In this document: one piece after another, positions 45,861 to 56,983 of the stretch
Position numbering within the stretch: the stretch's first letter is position 1
How the letters are laid out: each line of letters starts with the position of its first letter
Assembly: GCA_028583415.1 (NCBI GenBank)
Contig: CM053271.1
Coordinates: 90,724,584 to 90,788,583 of the forward strand
Length of the DNA stretch: 64,000 bases
Source: Protea cynaroides
Taxonomy: Eukaryota > Streptophyta > Magnoliopsida > Proteales > Proteaceae
Direction of reading: 5' to 3'
Position numbers and translations under genes: made by a program
The notes under the pieces: generated by a model
Database searches by the model: none
Told to the model about the DNA's origin: nothing
What the model saw: the letters and a program-made list of their open reading frames with translations, nothing else

Positions 45861-47640
45861 AATCGAACTACCTTATTTGAATTTCTTGATTCCAATGGCA
45901 ATGTGTTGCATGTTTCATGTCTCATACTCCCCAACAGAATGGTCGTGTTCAGATATTTGCTTCAGCATTCAGTCTCCACAAATTTGATTTGTGTTCAGAT
46001 ATTTATTTCAATATTTAGTCTCCACAAATTTGATTCATGTTTAGATACTTGAGGATATTCTCCACTTACAACCTTACTTTGAAAGTTGTAATTTCAATTA
46101 TATTTATAGGGAGCAATCGCATTGCTGACTCCCTTCCTAGGATGGCTCTGTTTGTGACGTATACGATGATCCAATGGATACAGACGTCTTATATTATGTC
46201 TTCCTTGTGTAAGACTCGTTCTAATGAATAAACATATTTATTAAAAAAAAATAGTTAAAGACATTATTTCGGTAAGATGGACATTACTCCCTTGGCTTGC
46301 ACATCTCTTCAATCGGCTCCTTATACACCTGTACGTGCTTCATAATTCTTCTCTCCTTATGAGATGCTCTATGGTACAAAAAAGATCCTCTATCTGGCTG
46401 CCGAGCAGTAGTGAGGATCCTAAATGAACATGCATCGATATGTGTCTCGACGCACTATGAGTGGTTGGGATCCTCACTACTGCTTGGCAGTCACTTTAGA
46501 GGATCCTGGTTCTCTATAGCAACCCCCTTCTTACTCGGATTTATGGATATACAGAATTGTTTTCTTGTACCATTGATTGTAGGATACCCTACAAATTTTT
46601 CTTTTTCTGTTTTTGTAAGTACTCATTTAATTTATGGGTTTGTTCATTGTATCATTTTTCTTTCAATGACCTCCACAAAGAATGCATATGCCTTCATCCT
46701 TCCACTGGTTGCTTTATGTATAGGGAAAATTTCTCCCACCTCCCTTGAAACATACCTTTTAAGTCCACCAACCCCAACTTCGTTCATAATGTCAAGCACC
46801 TCTTTTATTTTTCAAAATAAATTCATCTCAATCCATTTAACGATGAATAATATTATCACTTATAATCTTTTTACAATAATACCCTTAAAAATATCCTGTC
46901 TAACCACTTCTTCTTATACCTTGGAAGAGAGATGTTGTTCAACAATCGCAACGTTAACTCCATTAACCACAACTTCTGCATTCTCTGTTGTGACTCAAAA
47001 ACCTTTCTCTTGGAACCTTATCAGACCAGTTGCTTGATTACGGTCTTGCTCGTCCGGGTATCTCATCGCTTCACCAGTCTCCCTTTTATTCTCGAGCTTA
47101 GCGTGGAGCTCTCAATTTCATCTTCTAAGAGATTTCTCATTTTCTTTCTGTTTGAATCCTGGGAATAGCGAATTCTATACCTTTCAAACTCTCATTCTTT
47201 TTCTACAGCTTCACTCCCTATCATCATGATCAAAGAAGTTTCTATGCTGGTCACTCATCTTTAGGCCGGCAAGATATATACAGGTCGTCATATTATTCAC
47301 TGAAGGCTAAATTCCTTTCTATTACCAAACACTCTTTATACTCCTGCGGCAACGATCATCTCTGTTCCCACCAGTGTTTGTGTTTGCCAAGTTACCAAGG
47401 ACCCCAAATGATTGTTTACCATTCATTTGTAGATGCTAACTATACTTGAAACTTAGTCTCTTATTGTCCAGGCATGAATTTGATTGGCTGCAAATGGGTG
47501 TTTGAAGTCAAAGAACATTGTGAAGGTTCAATTGTATGCTACTATGCTGTCCTTGTAACCAAGAGTTACAATCAATCCGATACTATCTATTTCGTTGATG
47601 AGACATTTTTTAAAGCAAGGAGGCATTACTGAATGCGGAA
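45861..47640 (+). pseudogene. Decayed Copia pol: end of integrase to start of reverse transcriptase
   Basis: Recognisable pieces are FLDSNGNVLHVSC (near 45881) followed by PNRMVVF, SPYEMLYGTKK (near 46346), CICLHPSTGCFMY (near 46689), and in reverse transcriptase GMNLIGCKWVFEVKEH (near 47472) then AVLVTKSYNQS. Frames change repeatedly. A foldback element splits the region after SPYEMLYGTKK, and a Pack-MULE is inserted just past its right end. Confidence 0.65.
46383..46507. mobile_element. 125-bp foldback element in Copia
   Basis: The left arm AGATCCTCTATCTGGCTGCC continuing GAGCAGTAGTGAGGATCC is the reverse complement, with few mismatches, of GGATCCTCACTACTGCTTGG continuing CAGTCACTTTAGAGGATCC. 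The loop is about 47 bases. No target duplication was clear. Confidence 0.75.
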
Positions 47641-47689
47641 TAAATTGAAGAGATACTTTAGGCTCTCTTTGTATAGTTTATATTTATAT

Positions 47690-49346
47690 GAAAAAATTTC
47701 ATCTACACCCCATTAAGGATTACTAACATCATCTACACCCACAAGATTGTAAAAACATCACTTAGGTCCCAAAAACTTTGTTGTGCTAATCAAAGAAGTC
47801 CACTCCGTTAGAAGATTCCCGTTAGAGGCTGAGGTCAGCTGCATTGGACTATTTCATGGTTGATATTGCCCTTAAAGTAAAGGTAAAAGACAATTTTACC
47901 CTTCTTCTTTCTGTCACTTCTTCTTTCCTCTTCTTCTTACCTTCTTCTTTTACTGCTTTGGATTTTGCAGATCATTTGAGGGCTTTCTCATACTTTAATA
48001 TGACTCCTTCATAATCCCTCTTCTGAAAGAGCTTGTTCCCTTCCTCTTTCAGCTCCTGAGACATGGTGATGAAGACGGCAGTGTCCTTATCGTAGGCTTT
48101 GGTGTCATGGTCTGCCGATTTGTTCTTCTTCACATTTGCACCACCAGATTTCCCTTCTGCTTGTGTCATCTTCCTTCTTGTAGGCTTCACCATTGCTAAT
48201 CGGGAAACAACGGCTCTAGTTTTCTTTCAATCAAAGACCTTGTAACAATTCTATACAAATAAACCCACAGAGAACCAAAGAAGATTGGTCTCTGGGTAGC
48301 AGAGACCAAACTTCTCTGCAATACAATGAATCTAGAACCAAAAAATCCCCTAGAAACTCACCTAGCCCAGAAATTCTCAAACAATTACAGAAACAAAATC
48401 ATCCAAAATTCACAGACTACAAATTCAAAAGAAAAGGAACTAAAAAAAATCCCAATTCGACAGAAAATATGCAGGTTCTGATATAAAGAGATTTTTTTAA
48501 TTCTATTCATAATAACCACAAAATCTGATCAGGTAACTTGTCTGGAAAGCGAATTCACCTCAAGAACAAGCAAACTATAGAAAACCCAGGTGATAACCTC
48601 TACGAAACTTCGTTCTTAGCAATGGCAGTTTCAGTTTTAGGGAGGGAATGAAAACCTCAAAATTTTCAAATTAAATTCTTAATTTATTATAAGAAAATCT
48701 CGATCGGCCCCGCCGTTTCCATGAACTCCAAACAAGTTGGGGGCGTTTGTAGGACTTTAAAAATAGAAACGAAAATACCCATATAAGATTTCAGGAAATG
48801 GAATGTTCTTTTTACCTCTGAAAAAAGGTAAATTGGGAAGAATCGAATATGCTCATGTCAATATCCTTGTTGTTTACTAGAAAAAATATGTCAATCCCTA
48901 TTGAAGGGATTACGAGCGAGACTCGTATACTCTCTTGTTCTGGTTTTTCTGTTTTTCTGTAGATTTAATTTCATGATAGAAAACAAAGGGAAGCAACTAA
49001 AAAACGGAAAAAAAAATACCAAGAAAATAGAGCATGAAAATTCTCAAGTTGCAGGTCGTGTGAACATTGGAGTTATAGGAACGCACAAGGGACTCCAACG
49101 TTAGGAGTTAGGGTTTGGGTGAGAGTGAAAAGGAAAGAGGGAGAGAAAATATAAGTTTGATTGGAAGGTCAAATTAATAAATCAATATAATTTTTTAATA
49201 TTTCAATTTATAATATAAGGGGTAAAACTGTATTTTAACAATTTTAGTGATTTTCGTCAGTTAAGTGGACCTAGGTGATGTTTTTGCAATCTTGTGGGTG
49301 TAGATGATGTTAGCAATCCTTGATGGAGTGTAGATGAAATTTTTTC
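47690..49346. mobile_element. Pack-MULE carrying a TPR/PB1 gene exon
   Basis: Terminal inverted repeats of about 80 bp (47690-47770 and 49266-49346) share GAAAAAATTTCATCTACA, AACATCATCTACACCCACAA and AAAACATCAC with few mismatches. A perfect 9-bp duplication TATTTATAT flanks them (47681-47689 and 49347-49355), the hallmark of Mutator-like elements. There is no transposase. Inside is the first coding exon and leader of a host gene on the minus strand. Confidence 0.92.
47972..48193 (-). pseudogene. Captured first exon of a PHOX/CLMP1-type TPR-PB1 gene
   Basis: The frame starts ATG at 48193. It has a basic N-terminus (MVKPTRRK), then KAYDKDTAVFITMSQELKEE, GNKLFQKRDYEGVILKYEKA and LK, ending with TGA where the family continues into LLP. 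AVFI-MSQELKEEGNKLFQ followed by a TPR helix is characteristic of plant PHOX/CLMP1 proteins (TPR plus PB1). The frame is intact over 73 codons, so capture may be fairly recent. The upstream 48194-48660 is probably the captured 5' leader. It could still be transcribed as antisense or a short chimeric peptide. Confidence 0.8.
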
Positions 49347-49355
49347 TATTTATAT

Positions 49356-50265
49356 TTATGAATTGTTTATAATAAAACATTTATAAAAATAAATTTATGT
49401 GTCATAAATAGCAAATGTCTAATACCACTAGACATAAAGAAGTAATAATAGATTATCACAATAATTATAAACACCTTCTAATCTATTTGTAGATTTTAGA
49501 TTGTATCAATTTATTTTAAATATAAATAAGTACCATAAATCACACCAAACAACTATTTATGTCATAATGTATATATAATTAATTCTATAATACATACCGA
49601 AGAGAGCCCTAATTATTCCATTCGGACCGAGTACACCAATCATCTTATCCAATGGCAGATCTTCTGCTTCTTCAAGATTTCTGGTGATAGTGTTTCAATC
49701 AACAATGCAAAGGGTTCTTCTGGTTTCTTTGCTTTCACTCAAGCTACACTCTGGATGGTAGAGTATGCATGCATATCACATGAAATCAGGAACCGTTGCT
49801 TCCTTTTAATTGAGAATAGTTCACTCCGCATGTACTTGCATCCTTCTTGGGATCCTAGCCGATAACCATCTCCCAACTCCCCGTTTAGAGATGTGAATAA
49901 TCAAAATCTAGATTCGACTCGCATTCGCATCCATCTTGGGGAATACAAATCCAAACAATCGAATTTGGATGTGAATTCGGATAGTTAGGATTGGATTTGG
50001 ATGCAAATTCAGATATCACCTAAATATAGAAAATATAGTCTACTCTATTTCGGTATCCACGAACAATGAAATAAAAATGAAATAAGATTTTAAGATGTAT
50101 TTTAGTCCCTTTGATTGATATTTTTTGTAAATTCTAAGACAACAAATTATGAGAAGTAGAAAATAAAATTGTAATTTTGTGTTTTTGGATGGTTATTGTT
50201 GTACCTACATTTCAAAAATAGTGTGGTGTATATTTTGAAACCGAGTCACTTTGTTACGTTGTGCA
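49356..50265. other. Intergenic, decayed repeats
   Basis: AT-rich. Around 49890-50020 there are repeated GAATTCGGAT / GGATTTGGATG words of the palindromic-word kind. Around 49600-49860 is a Copia-like remnant too short to assign. No gene. Confidence 0.35.
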
Positions 50266-51985
50266 TGTCGTAAGGGTTAGGAGGTCCGGGGCCAGTAAGG
50301 TCGTGTCGCTAGTTTAGGTTATTCGGTCCTAGGATTTGGTGACCGGTGAGTCGACCAGTCAATCCTAGAAACAGACTCAAAGATTAAGAAAGTTTCCTAA
50401 TTTGAGAAAATTATTTTCCTAATTGGGAGATGACTCTATATGGCGACTTTCTCTCCATATAGAGGACGTCCCTCTATCTTTCCCTACTCTTTTGATCAAT
50501 ATTAGACCCTAGAATTTAGAGAAAGAAAGGAAAAGAAGGAAAAGAAAGCTTGGAGAGGAAGGAAGCTTGAAGAAAGGAGAAGAAGCTCTGTAAAAGGAGA
50601 ATCGCCATCGGTTTCTAGCCAACCACATTAAGGAGCCAATGGTAAGTCCCCTTGTCTCTATAGAAGGTTAGTCTAGGTTAGAATTGGAGATCATACTGTG
50701 TTAGATCGGATCCATTACTATGATTTTGATCCTAAAGACTTCTGTATAAATTTGTGATTATGATAGTTGTAAGGGTGATAATGAATGATAAGAATTAATG
50801 AATAAAGGCCATAGAATGACCTTAGCATGGATCCCATTAATTGAGCTGAAGAATCGACTACTCAGAAAGAATTCAGACTGAAAGACAAACCTGGGATATG
50901 ACTCAGGAGTTGTCCGGTCCCTTGATCGATCGACTATATAGGAGACTGGTGAGGCGACTGATGGCTCTTGAGAAGTATGACAAGGTTTGTCCAGTGGACT
51001 CATCGGTCGTCAAATGCAAGACCGGTGACTCGACTAGACAATGTCCGAAGGACATATATTGGAGACAAGACAGTAAGTCTGAGTGTCAAACTTGACAGAA
51101 TGAAACCCTAATCTAAGTTCATTAATTGTTTAGGCTTTCTAATAGTTTAAGATAGTTTTCAAAGCTTAGAAGAGGAATAAACATCATTCATAGGTGAGGG
51201 AACAAGACCTAAACTAATTGGTTAATAATAAGCTATCCTTTACTTTCTGTTAATTTGATTGATGCCATGCTTTTATGATTGTTTGTGCATCTCACATGTC
51301 ATCCAATAACTACTATTCATGTTCATACATATTTATTATGATTCTTATTCTGTTATGATGATGATGATAGAAATAGGCATGTGCTTGTGTATGATTAGTA
51401 TGCTGGATGGGAAGAGATTGTAGCATTCATCACACTGACATCATCGTATCACCATTACTTTAGCAGAATCAGTACGTCATATGGTTTAGAGGGGGTGATT
51501 GCAATGTGTGGTTGTAAACTCTATCGACGGACCTTAGTTCTATCTCTGTGTAGTATTGAGGGATGCTGAGGTATGGCCTTGGATACACTTTGTTGACATA
51601 TAGGATTGGTTAGACACGAACCTAGTTTGCAAGTCCTTGCCAGTAGAGGCATGAGTACTGGTATGTGGTAGAATATCAGGGGGAGTGCTAATGATGTATG
51701 ATCCGTTAGGCTCTAGCTCTATCTCTATTCTGTAGTTGGTGATGTGAGATGACAGTGGTATGTGATCAGTTGGGCATACTCACACTCTCGTGCATGGAGG
51801 TATGGTGGCCACCTATCCTTACCATAGCACATTGCAAACTTATACCAGACGAAAGATATAAATTGACATCATGCATATGTTTGTTGTATTGTTTTATTTA
51901 TTTAGTGAATTTAAGTTGTGAGCTCACCCCATGGTGTCATATATTTTTAGTTAATGATGCAGGTACTAGTGTGAAAGATTATATG
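50266..51985 (+). mobile_element. Gypsy LTR fragment f, interrupted by the chromovirus
   Basis: Starts near TGTCGTAAGGGTTAGG. It shares with the LTR at 51986 the core-promoter stretch (GACTCTATATGG then AGGACGTCCCTC) and the CTCTATCTCTATTC words. It carries the beginning of the LTR peptide frame (VNDAGTSVKDYM, 51950-51985), cut exactly where the next LTR begins. Confidence 0.7.
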
Positions 51986-52109
51986 TGTAAGACCCGTATC
52001 GTACTAACTCGGTCTTACTACCTTGTATCAGGTCTTCCTATCATGGTCGGACCAAGCTGACCAAGTGCGTGAAGAAACCACAAGGCTAGGTATGTAATTC
52101 AAACCAAAA

Positions 52110-52260
52110 ATCATCTAATTGAGACGTGTGGTTGCATACCTAAACAGGTGTGGTTGACCACACCTCAAAATAATGAGACCATAGGAGTCTGGGACGTGTG
52201 GTCTCATATTTGGAACGTGTAGTCGACGGATCCTGGGACCCCACGTATGACCACACAATG
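52110..52260 (+). repeat. Cluster 1 of GTGTGGTCG/CGACCACA words in the LTR
   Basis: Contains GACGTGTGGTTGCA, AGGTGTGGTTGACCACACCT (a near-perfect palindrome), GACGTGTGGTCTCA and GTAGTCGACGG. The counterpart in the 3' LTR is 61960-62100. Confidence 0.65.
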
Positions 52261-52735
52261 TCAAACTGACTTCGTGATTAGGAAATCTTCCTAATCTGAA
52301 GGGGGTTCTTTTCTAATCAAAGTAGGACTCTATATGGAGGGTTTTTCTCAATATATAGGACGTCCCTTAGCCTCTTTCATTCTTTTAGAACTCAAATAGA
52401 AAGAGAGAGAAAGAGAGGAGGAGGAAGAGAAAGAAAATTGAAGAGAAAGACTAAGAGAAGGAATTTCAGAGAGAGCTCTGATTCTTCAATAAGTTTAAGG
52501 TATGAAAACATCTCCTACCTTAGTTGAATGCCTAGAATAGATCATGGAGGAAGTATTGATTCAAAGTAGGATATCAACCATGAGACCCATAGACGAAAGC
52601 TCAAAGGAAATTCATGAAGAATAGGTTGGAATAGATGATTGTAAAAAGTACTAAATTAGGGTCATAGATCAATCATAGGAAGGATCCTAATGATAGTTCA
52701 AGGAATCAAATCATGAAGGGATTAGATTGAGAATG

Positions 52736-52940
52736 AAAGTCGACCAAACACTCGTGTGGTCACAGCTATGGTCGACCACATGAGGCACATGTGTCGACCA
52801 CACGTCCTCTGGAAGTTTCCAAGGAGGGGGTGGTCACATGTGTATGGTCGCATGATATGCGACCACACGTATCGACCACATACCCTGTGGTCACAGAAAC
52901 TGAGACCACAGGTGCAGCCATACCTGCGACCACTCAGCTT
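52736..52940 (+). repeat. Cluster 2 of GTGTGGTCG/CGACCACA words in the LTR
   Basis: More than ten copies of GTGGTCR or YGACCAC in both orientations, including ATGGTCGACCACATG, GTGTCGACCACACG and TATGCGACCACACG. The counterpart in the 3' LTR is 62570-62770. The same words recur just before gag (56715-56840). Confidence 0.75.
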
Positions 52941-53720
52941 CTAGAGGTTTGAATGATTCCAAATGGAACATTTAAATATTTTAATTAATAAATATGAACT
53001 CTAACTTAGAATCCATAAATTTATTAGGTTTTCAAGTGGTCCAAAAGTGATTTACCAAGCTTGGAAGAGGAACAACCAATGATCAAAGGTGAGGGAACAA
53101 AACCTAAATTAATTGGATAATAACAAATTGTTTATTTTTATTAAGTCCAATGCCATGATTGATTCTGTGCGTGTATGCTTGTAATGTGCATCTCACATGT
53201 CATCCAATATTCCTGCTATTAATGTTCATGCATATTTAATTCTGTTTATTTATAACATGATGATGATGATGATGTTAGGAATAGGCATGTGAATGTATGT
53301 GTGTGGTTGGTGTGTTAGATGCGAGTGGATCATCTGGGGGAGGAGGTAGCATGGTGGTCTTTGACCTCGTCATCAGACTCTAGCTCTATCTCTACTCAAG
53401 TCTTGCCCACTAACATCATCGTATCGCCATTACCTTAGCAGAACTATTACGTCATAGGGCACCAGGGGAGGTGGTCTCAGACTGTGTGGTCTCTAACTCT
53501 GTCGAGGGGCCTTAGCTCTATCTCTATAGACGTATTGAGGGATGCTAGGGTTAGGCCTTGGATACACTGTTTGGCATTAGGATTGGTTAGTTGCGAACCC
53601 AGTTTGTAAGCCCTCGCCAATAGGGGCTTACGTGTTGGTATGGATAGGGCATTAGGGGAAGTATTGACGGTGTTTGATTCGAACACTGTAGCTCTATCTC
53701 TATTCCATGGTGGGTGCATG

Positions 53721-54018
53721 TTGCGTAATGATCCCAAGCGGTGCGAATATCCTGGAAGGGCAGAAAAGCCTTGCGTACCAAAGAATTGAAACTACTACCG
53801 GGAAAGGAGCGGGCGGGGCAAGCTTTTATAATGAATTATACCAGACCTATACTTATCACATAGGTTTACCCTCCCTCCCTTGCCAAGCAGGTTGGTTGTC
53901 CCAATCTCACCATAGCAGATCGAACCTCGGTACAAAGGTTTCATTAGCAGGATCACGCCTCCCCGCTATCCGCCTTTAAGTGATAGGGTTCCAAACCTTG
54001 CTTTCGCCTAGCTGTCTA
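53721..54018 (+). other. Foreign insert in the 5' LTR, probably organelle-derived
   Basis: Relative to the 3' LTR, 11 bp are replaced by about 298 bp with a different, more GC-balanced style (for example CGGGAAAGGAGCGGGCGGGG and ATCACGCCTCCCCGCTATCC). One frame is open from within the insert, but no gene was recognised. The style resembles plant mitochondrial DNA; that is an inference only. Confidence 0.5.
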
Positions 54019-54214
54019 TGGTGTTTGATCCATTGGGCGGATTCACACACTCATATATAGAGGTGCGGCGGCCACCAAACCATTCTATAGCATATTATAA
54101 ACTTAAAAACCAGACCAAAGATATGAATTGAATGCATGAATATGTTTGTTGCATTGTTTTGTTTGCTCACTGAGCCATGATGTGTGCTCACCCTTTCGAC
54201 GTCGAATATTTTTA

Positions 54215-54364
54215 GTTGATGATGCAAGTCCTACCATTGAAGAATATATGAATGTGCTAACGTATGGACACGTTGTTGCGATGGAGGTAGAAGCTGAAGA
54301 AGATGCGCATGATTTATCATGCGAGTGCAACTCATGTGTTTTTTTTATTAGCTTAGTTGTTTAG
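54215..54364 (+). other. LTR peptide frame, copy b (5' LTR)
   Basis: Frame VDDASPTIEEYMNVLTYG, then HVVAMEVEAEEDAHDLSCEC and NSCVFF before TAG. The frame is open upstream to an ATG at 54146. Confidence 0.6.
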
Positions 54365-54633
54365 TTTTTGAAACATGTAATTGATTATTTTACTTTATAT
54401 TATGTCTTGAGGTATATTGGAGATAATTGGATACTTAATTATGCTATCACTGTCAGATACTCAGTTCATTAGTATTAAAGACTTCCGCTATCGTTTATTT
54501 ACTATGAATTTGCTTGTGGGATGTATCTGGTTTAATCGAATGGGCACGGCCTATACGAGATCCTGATTGAACCATTGGTCTATGGACGGTTCATCACACC
54601 ATTCTGGTTGGTTCAGAATTGAGGTGTGACAGC

Positions 54634-54650
54634 TTGGTATCAGAGATCTT
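54634..54650 (+). promoter_or_regulatory. Primer-binding site of the chromovirus
   Basis: TTGGTATCAGAGATCTT, two bases after the LTR end, fits a methionine tRNA 3' end. Confidence 0.8.
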
Positions 54651-54899
54651 AGGCTCTGCTCTATTAAACCAAAATACTACCACAAGGATCGTGAATTGAG
54701 TTAGGATAAATTAAAAGCTGTAATAAAAACACACTATAAGCACCTGTGTTGTATAAGACATAATCTAAGAAAGAGAATAATGCACATATGTAAATGGGAA
54801 ACCAATGTTATATATAGAAAAGATACATCCGAATCAGAGTACGGTCCATAACCTGGATAGTTACTCTGTAATATAAAAAGGAAAAAGAAATAAACGGCA

Positions 54900-56103
54900 T
54901 CATGAAGCTGGGGGTGCTGGAGGAGGAGGTGCCTCACGATCTCGGTCATAGTCCTCAGCATATACTCTCATAAGCCAAGCTACCTGAGTCTAGGTCACCT
55001 GGAGATTAGCTGTCATATCTGCTACCCTCTGATCTGTGGTACGCTGAGCCTCCCGAATCTCACTTAGCAACCCCATCATGTCATCTGGTGGTGGGCGAAA
55101 GGACCAGCTCCAGTGGAACATTGTGGTGATGGAAGAGGTATGGCATCCACATCCATGTACATCCGATCATCATCCTCCTCATCATCACTCTCGTGTGCCT
55201 CTGCTCCTACCTTTGTTGCTACTGTTGCCGCCTCTGCATCTGCTGCCGTTACCCGAGTGAGAGGACGTCTCATAGCATTTCTCTCCTCATCACTGACCTA
55301 CACATCTCCCATTCCCATCCTGCAGATGGCCTCTCAGTCAAGGTCAGTCAAAAAAGTATCCTCGTGAATCCTCTCATTGACCAAGTTTATTGTAGGTGAG
55401 TGAGTAGAGTGGTGATCAAACGCCTATAGGGTAGGTTACCCACTAGACCAGGTGTCGTGGCATGGTGCATGGTCTTGATAATGATATAAGGAAGGCAGAT
55501 AGGCTGCCTAGTGCAGATATAGTACAGAAGGTACTGAGTTAACTGTGAAACCTTCTCATAGTGTCCACTCTGGGGAATCAGATTGTGCTGAATGATCTTG
55601 CAATACACTCGGGGCTCTGGACGTAGGTCAATTGCTTTCATCTGCCAGCAATCATCCCGAAGAATCTGGTTATCTATTTCTATGCGCATTCGCATTGATA
55701 GGAACTGGGGTTCCTTGGGTGAGCAATATACTAAGGGACCATCATTGGAGATACCCAAGATATCAGTCAACTCCTGGCAATTAAATGAGACCTCTACCCC
55801 TTTAACTAAACTGGTGATCCTGAGCTCTCTGCCCCTATTTATATCCTCTGGGTCACCCTTCACCTATAAATTACAGTAAAATTGTTTCACCAACTCAGGG
55901 CAAGTGCAACCCCCATATAGAATCACTGGGAGCTAGCCTATATCACAAAATGCTCCCTCCACATCAAATAGGGCTAGGCTGGCCAAGTTGACACAACGAT
56001 CCCCTTCCACCTTCTTGCGCTCGTACCAGGGATACTGTGCCTCTGTTTCAATGGACCTGAAGCGATGGGGATCGTGAACTCTGGGGACTTTAGTGCGAGC
56101 CAT
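54900..56103 (-). pseudogene. Antisense reading frame of the chromovirus (about 400 codons, broken)
   Basis: It starts ATG at 56103 (MARTKVPRVHDPHRFRSIE, then YPWYERKKVEGDRCVNLASL). It continues through ELVKQFYCNL, LVKGVEVSFNCQELTDILGI and LRPEPRVYCKIIQHNLIPQS, a positively charged and then acidic stretch (ESDDEEDDDRMYMDVDAIP), and a predicted helix (MMGLLSEIREAQRTTDQRV). It ends proline-rich (APPPPAPPAS) at TGA 54902-54900. There are two in-frame TAG codons near the start, further stops, and at least two frame changes (about 55385 and 55090). The FYCNL ... VKGVEVSF ... LTDILGI order resembles the 'putative plant transposon protein' domain found in extra frames of plant Gypsy elements. Function unknown. 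It is transcribed, if at all, toward the 5' LTR. Confidence 0.7.
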
Positions 56104-56714
56104 GTTATTTGCAAGGGCATAGACCAACAAGCAACATATCAAATATAGTGAAAATTTAAAATTTTGGCATTATGACGGCGTGATTGGCCAAAAACCTCAC
56201 TTTTCACCCAAACATTTGGGCAGGAGGACTTACATAGGTCCCACCCCATCCTGCAAGGTTCATACAATCGAAAATTTAAACTAGCTTGGTCGAATTGGAA
56301 GAAATTTTGACAGTTACAAAAAACCCCAAAATTTATGTAAAAAATGAGAATTTTCAAGTTTCTATTAAACTAACCGATGAAACTCAAATTTTCTTGAGGG
56401 CTTTCATTCATTGGGTGGCCAATAGTAATAACCCACAATAAAAATCAAATTTTTACAGTCAGAAAAATATTAATTTGAAGAAAACCTTATAAATGGAGCA
56501 AAACCTAGGTATGAAAGCTTAAAAAGGAGAAAGAGTAGGGAACATACCTGGAGGAACGGAATGTAGGTCGTAGACCAATGAAAGAATCACCAAATTCGTA
56601 TGGTTGCCACTGTAGCAACTCAGTGGTGGCGAGTTGAGTTGTGAATAGTAGAAGACAAAAGTGAAAATAAGAAAATGCTCGAAATTAGAATTTAAAAATC
56701 TGATTTGGTATCAT

Positions 56715-56840
56715 GTGGTCGCAGAATTCGACCAAAAATGCGACCCCACGATCGACCATAAGCTCTCGGTGAGCTGACAGGGTTTGTGTGGTCGCAACCC
56801 TGTGGTCTCATATAGTGCGACCCCACGATCGACCCCACAA
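56715..56840 (+). repeat. Third cluster of GTGGTCG/CGACC words, before gag
   Basis: ATGTGGTCGCAGAATTCGACC, GCGACCCCACGATCGACC (twice) and GTGTGGTCGCAACC. It lies between the antisense frame start and gag. Confidence 0.65.
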
Positions 56841-56983
56841 TGAAAATGCCCTGTTTTGACTAAATGACTTTAAAATTGAAACTTTGCCTTGTTTATTTGG
56901 AAATTAACATGAGATCATCGTATATTATGATTGTCTTATATGTTTCCTTGATTTTCAGACACTACCACTGCCGAAAATAGGAA

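Larger units (their letters stand above)
51986..54631 (+). repeat. 5' LTR of the chromovirus (2646 bp)
   Basis: Limits are TGTAAGACCCG and GAGGTGTGACA. A likely promoter (GGACTCTATATGGAGGG then ATATATAGGACG) lies at 52323-52364. It is about 460 bp longer than the 3' LTR because it keeps roughly 150 bp lost from the 3' LTR (near 53405-53555) and carries a 298-bp foreign insert (53721-54018). Confidence 0.88.

Noticed and set aside
46411..47037. Plus-strand frame of 208 codons
   Set aside because: It starts inside a foldback element and is a shifted frame of decayed Copia sequence; the real Copia residues are in other frames.
55592..55879. Plus-strand frame of 95 codons
   Set aside because: It is the complement of the antisense reading frame, whose protein motifs are on the minus strand.
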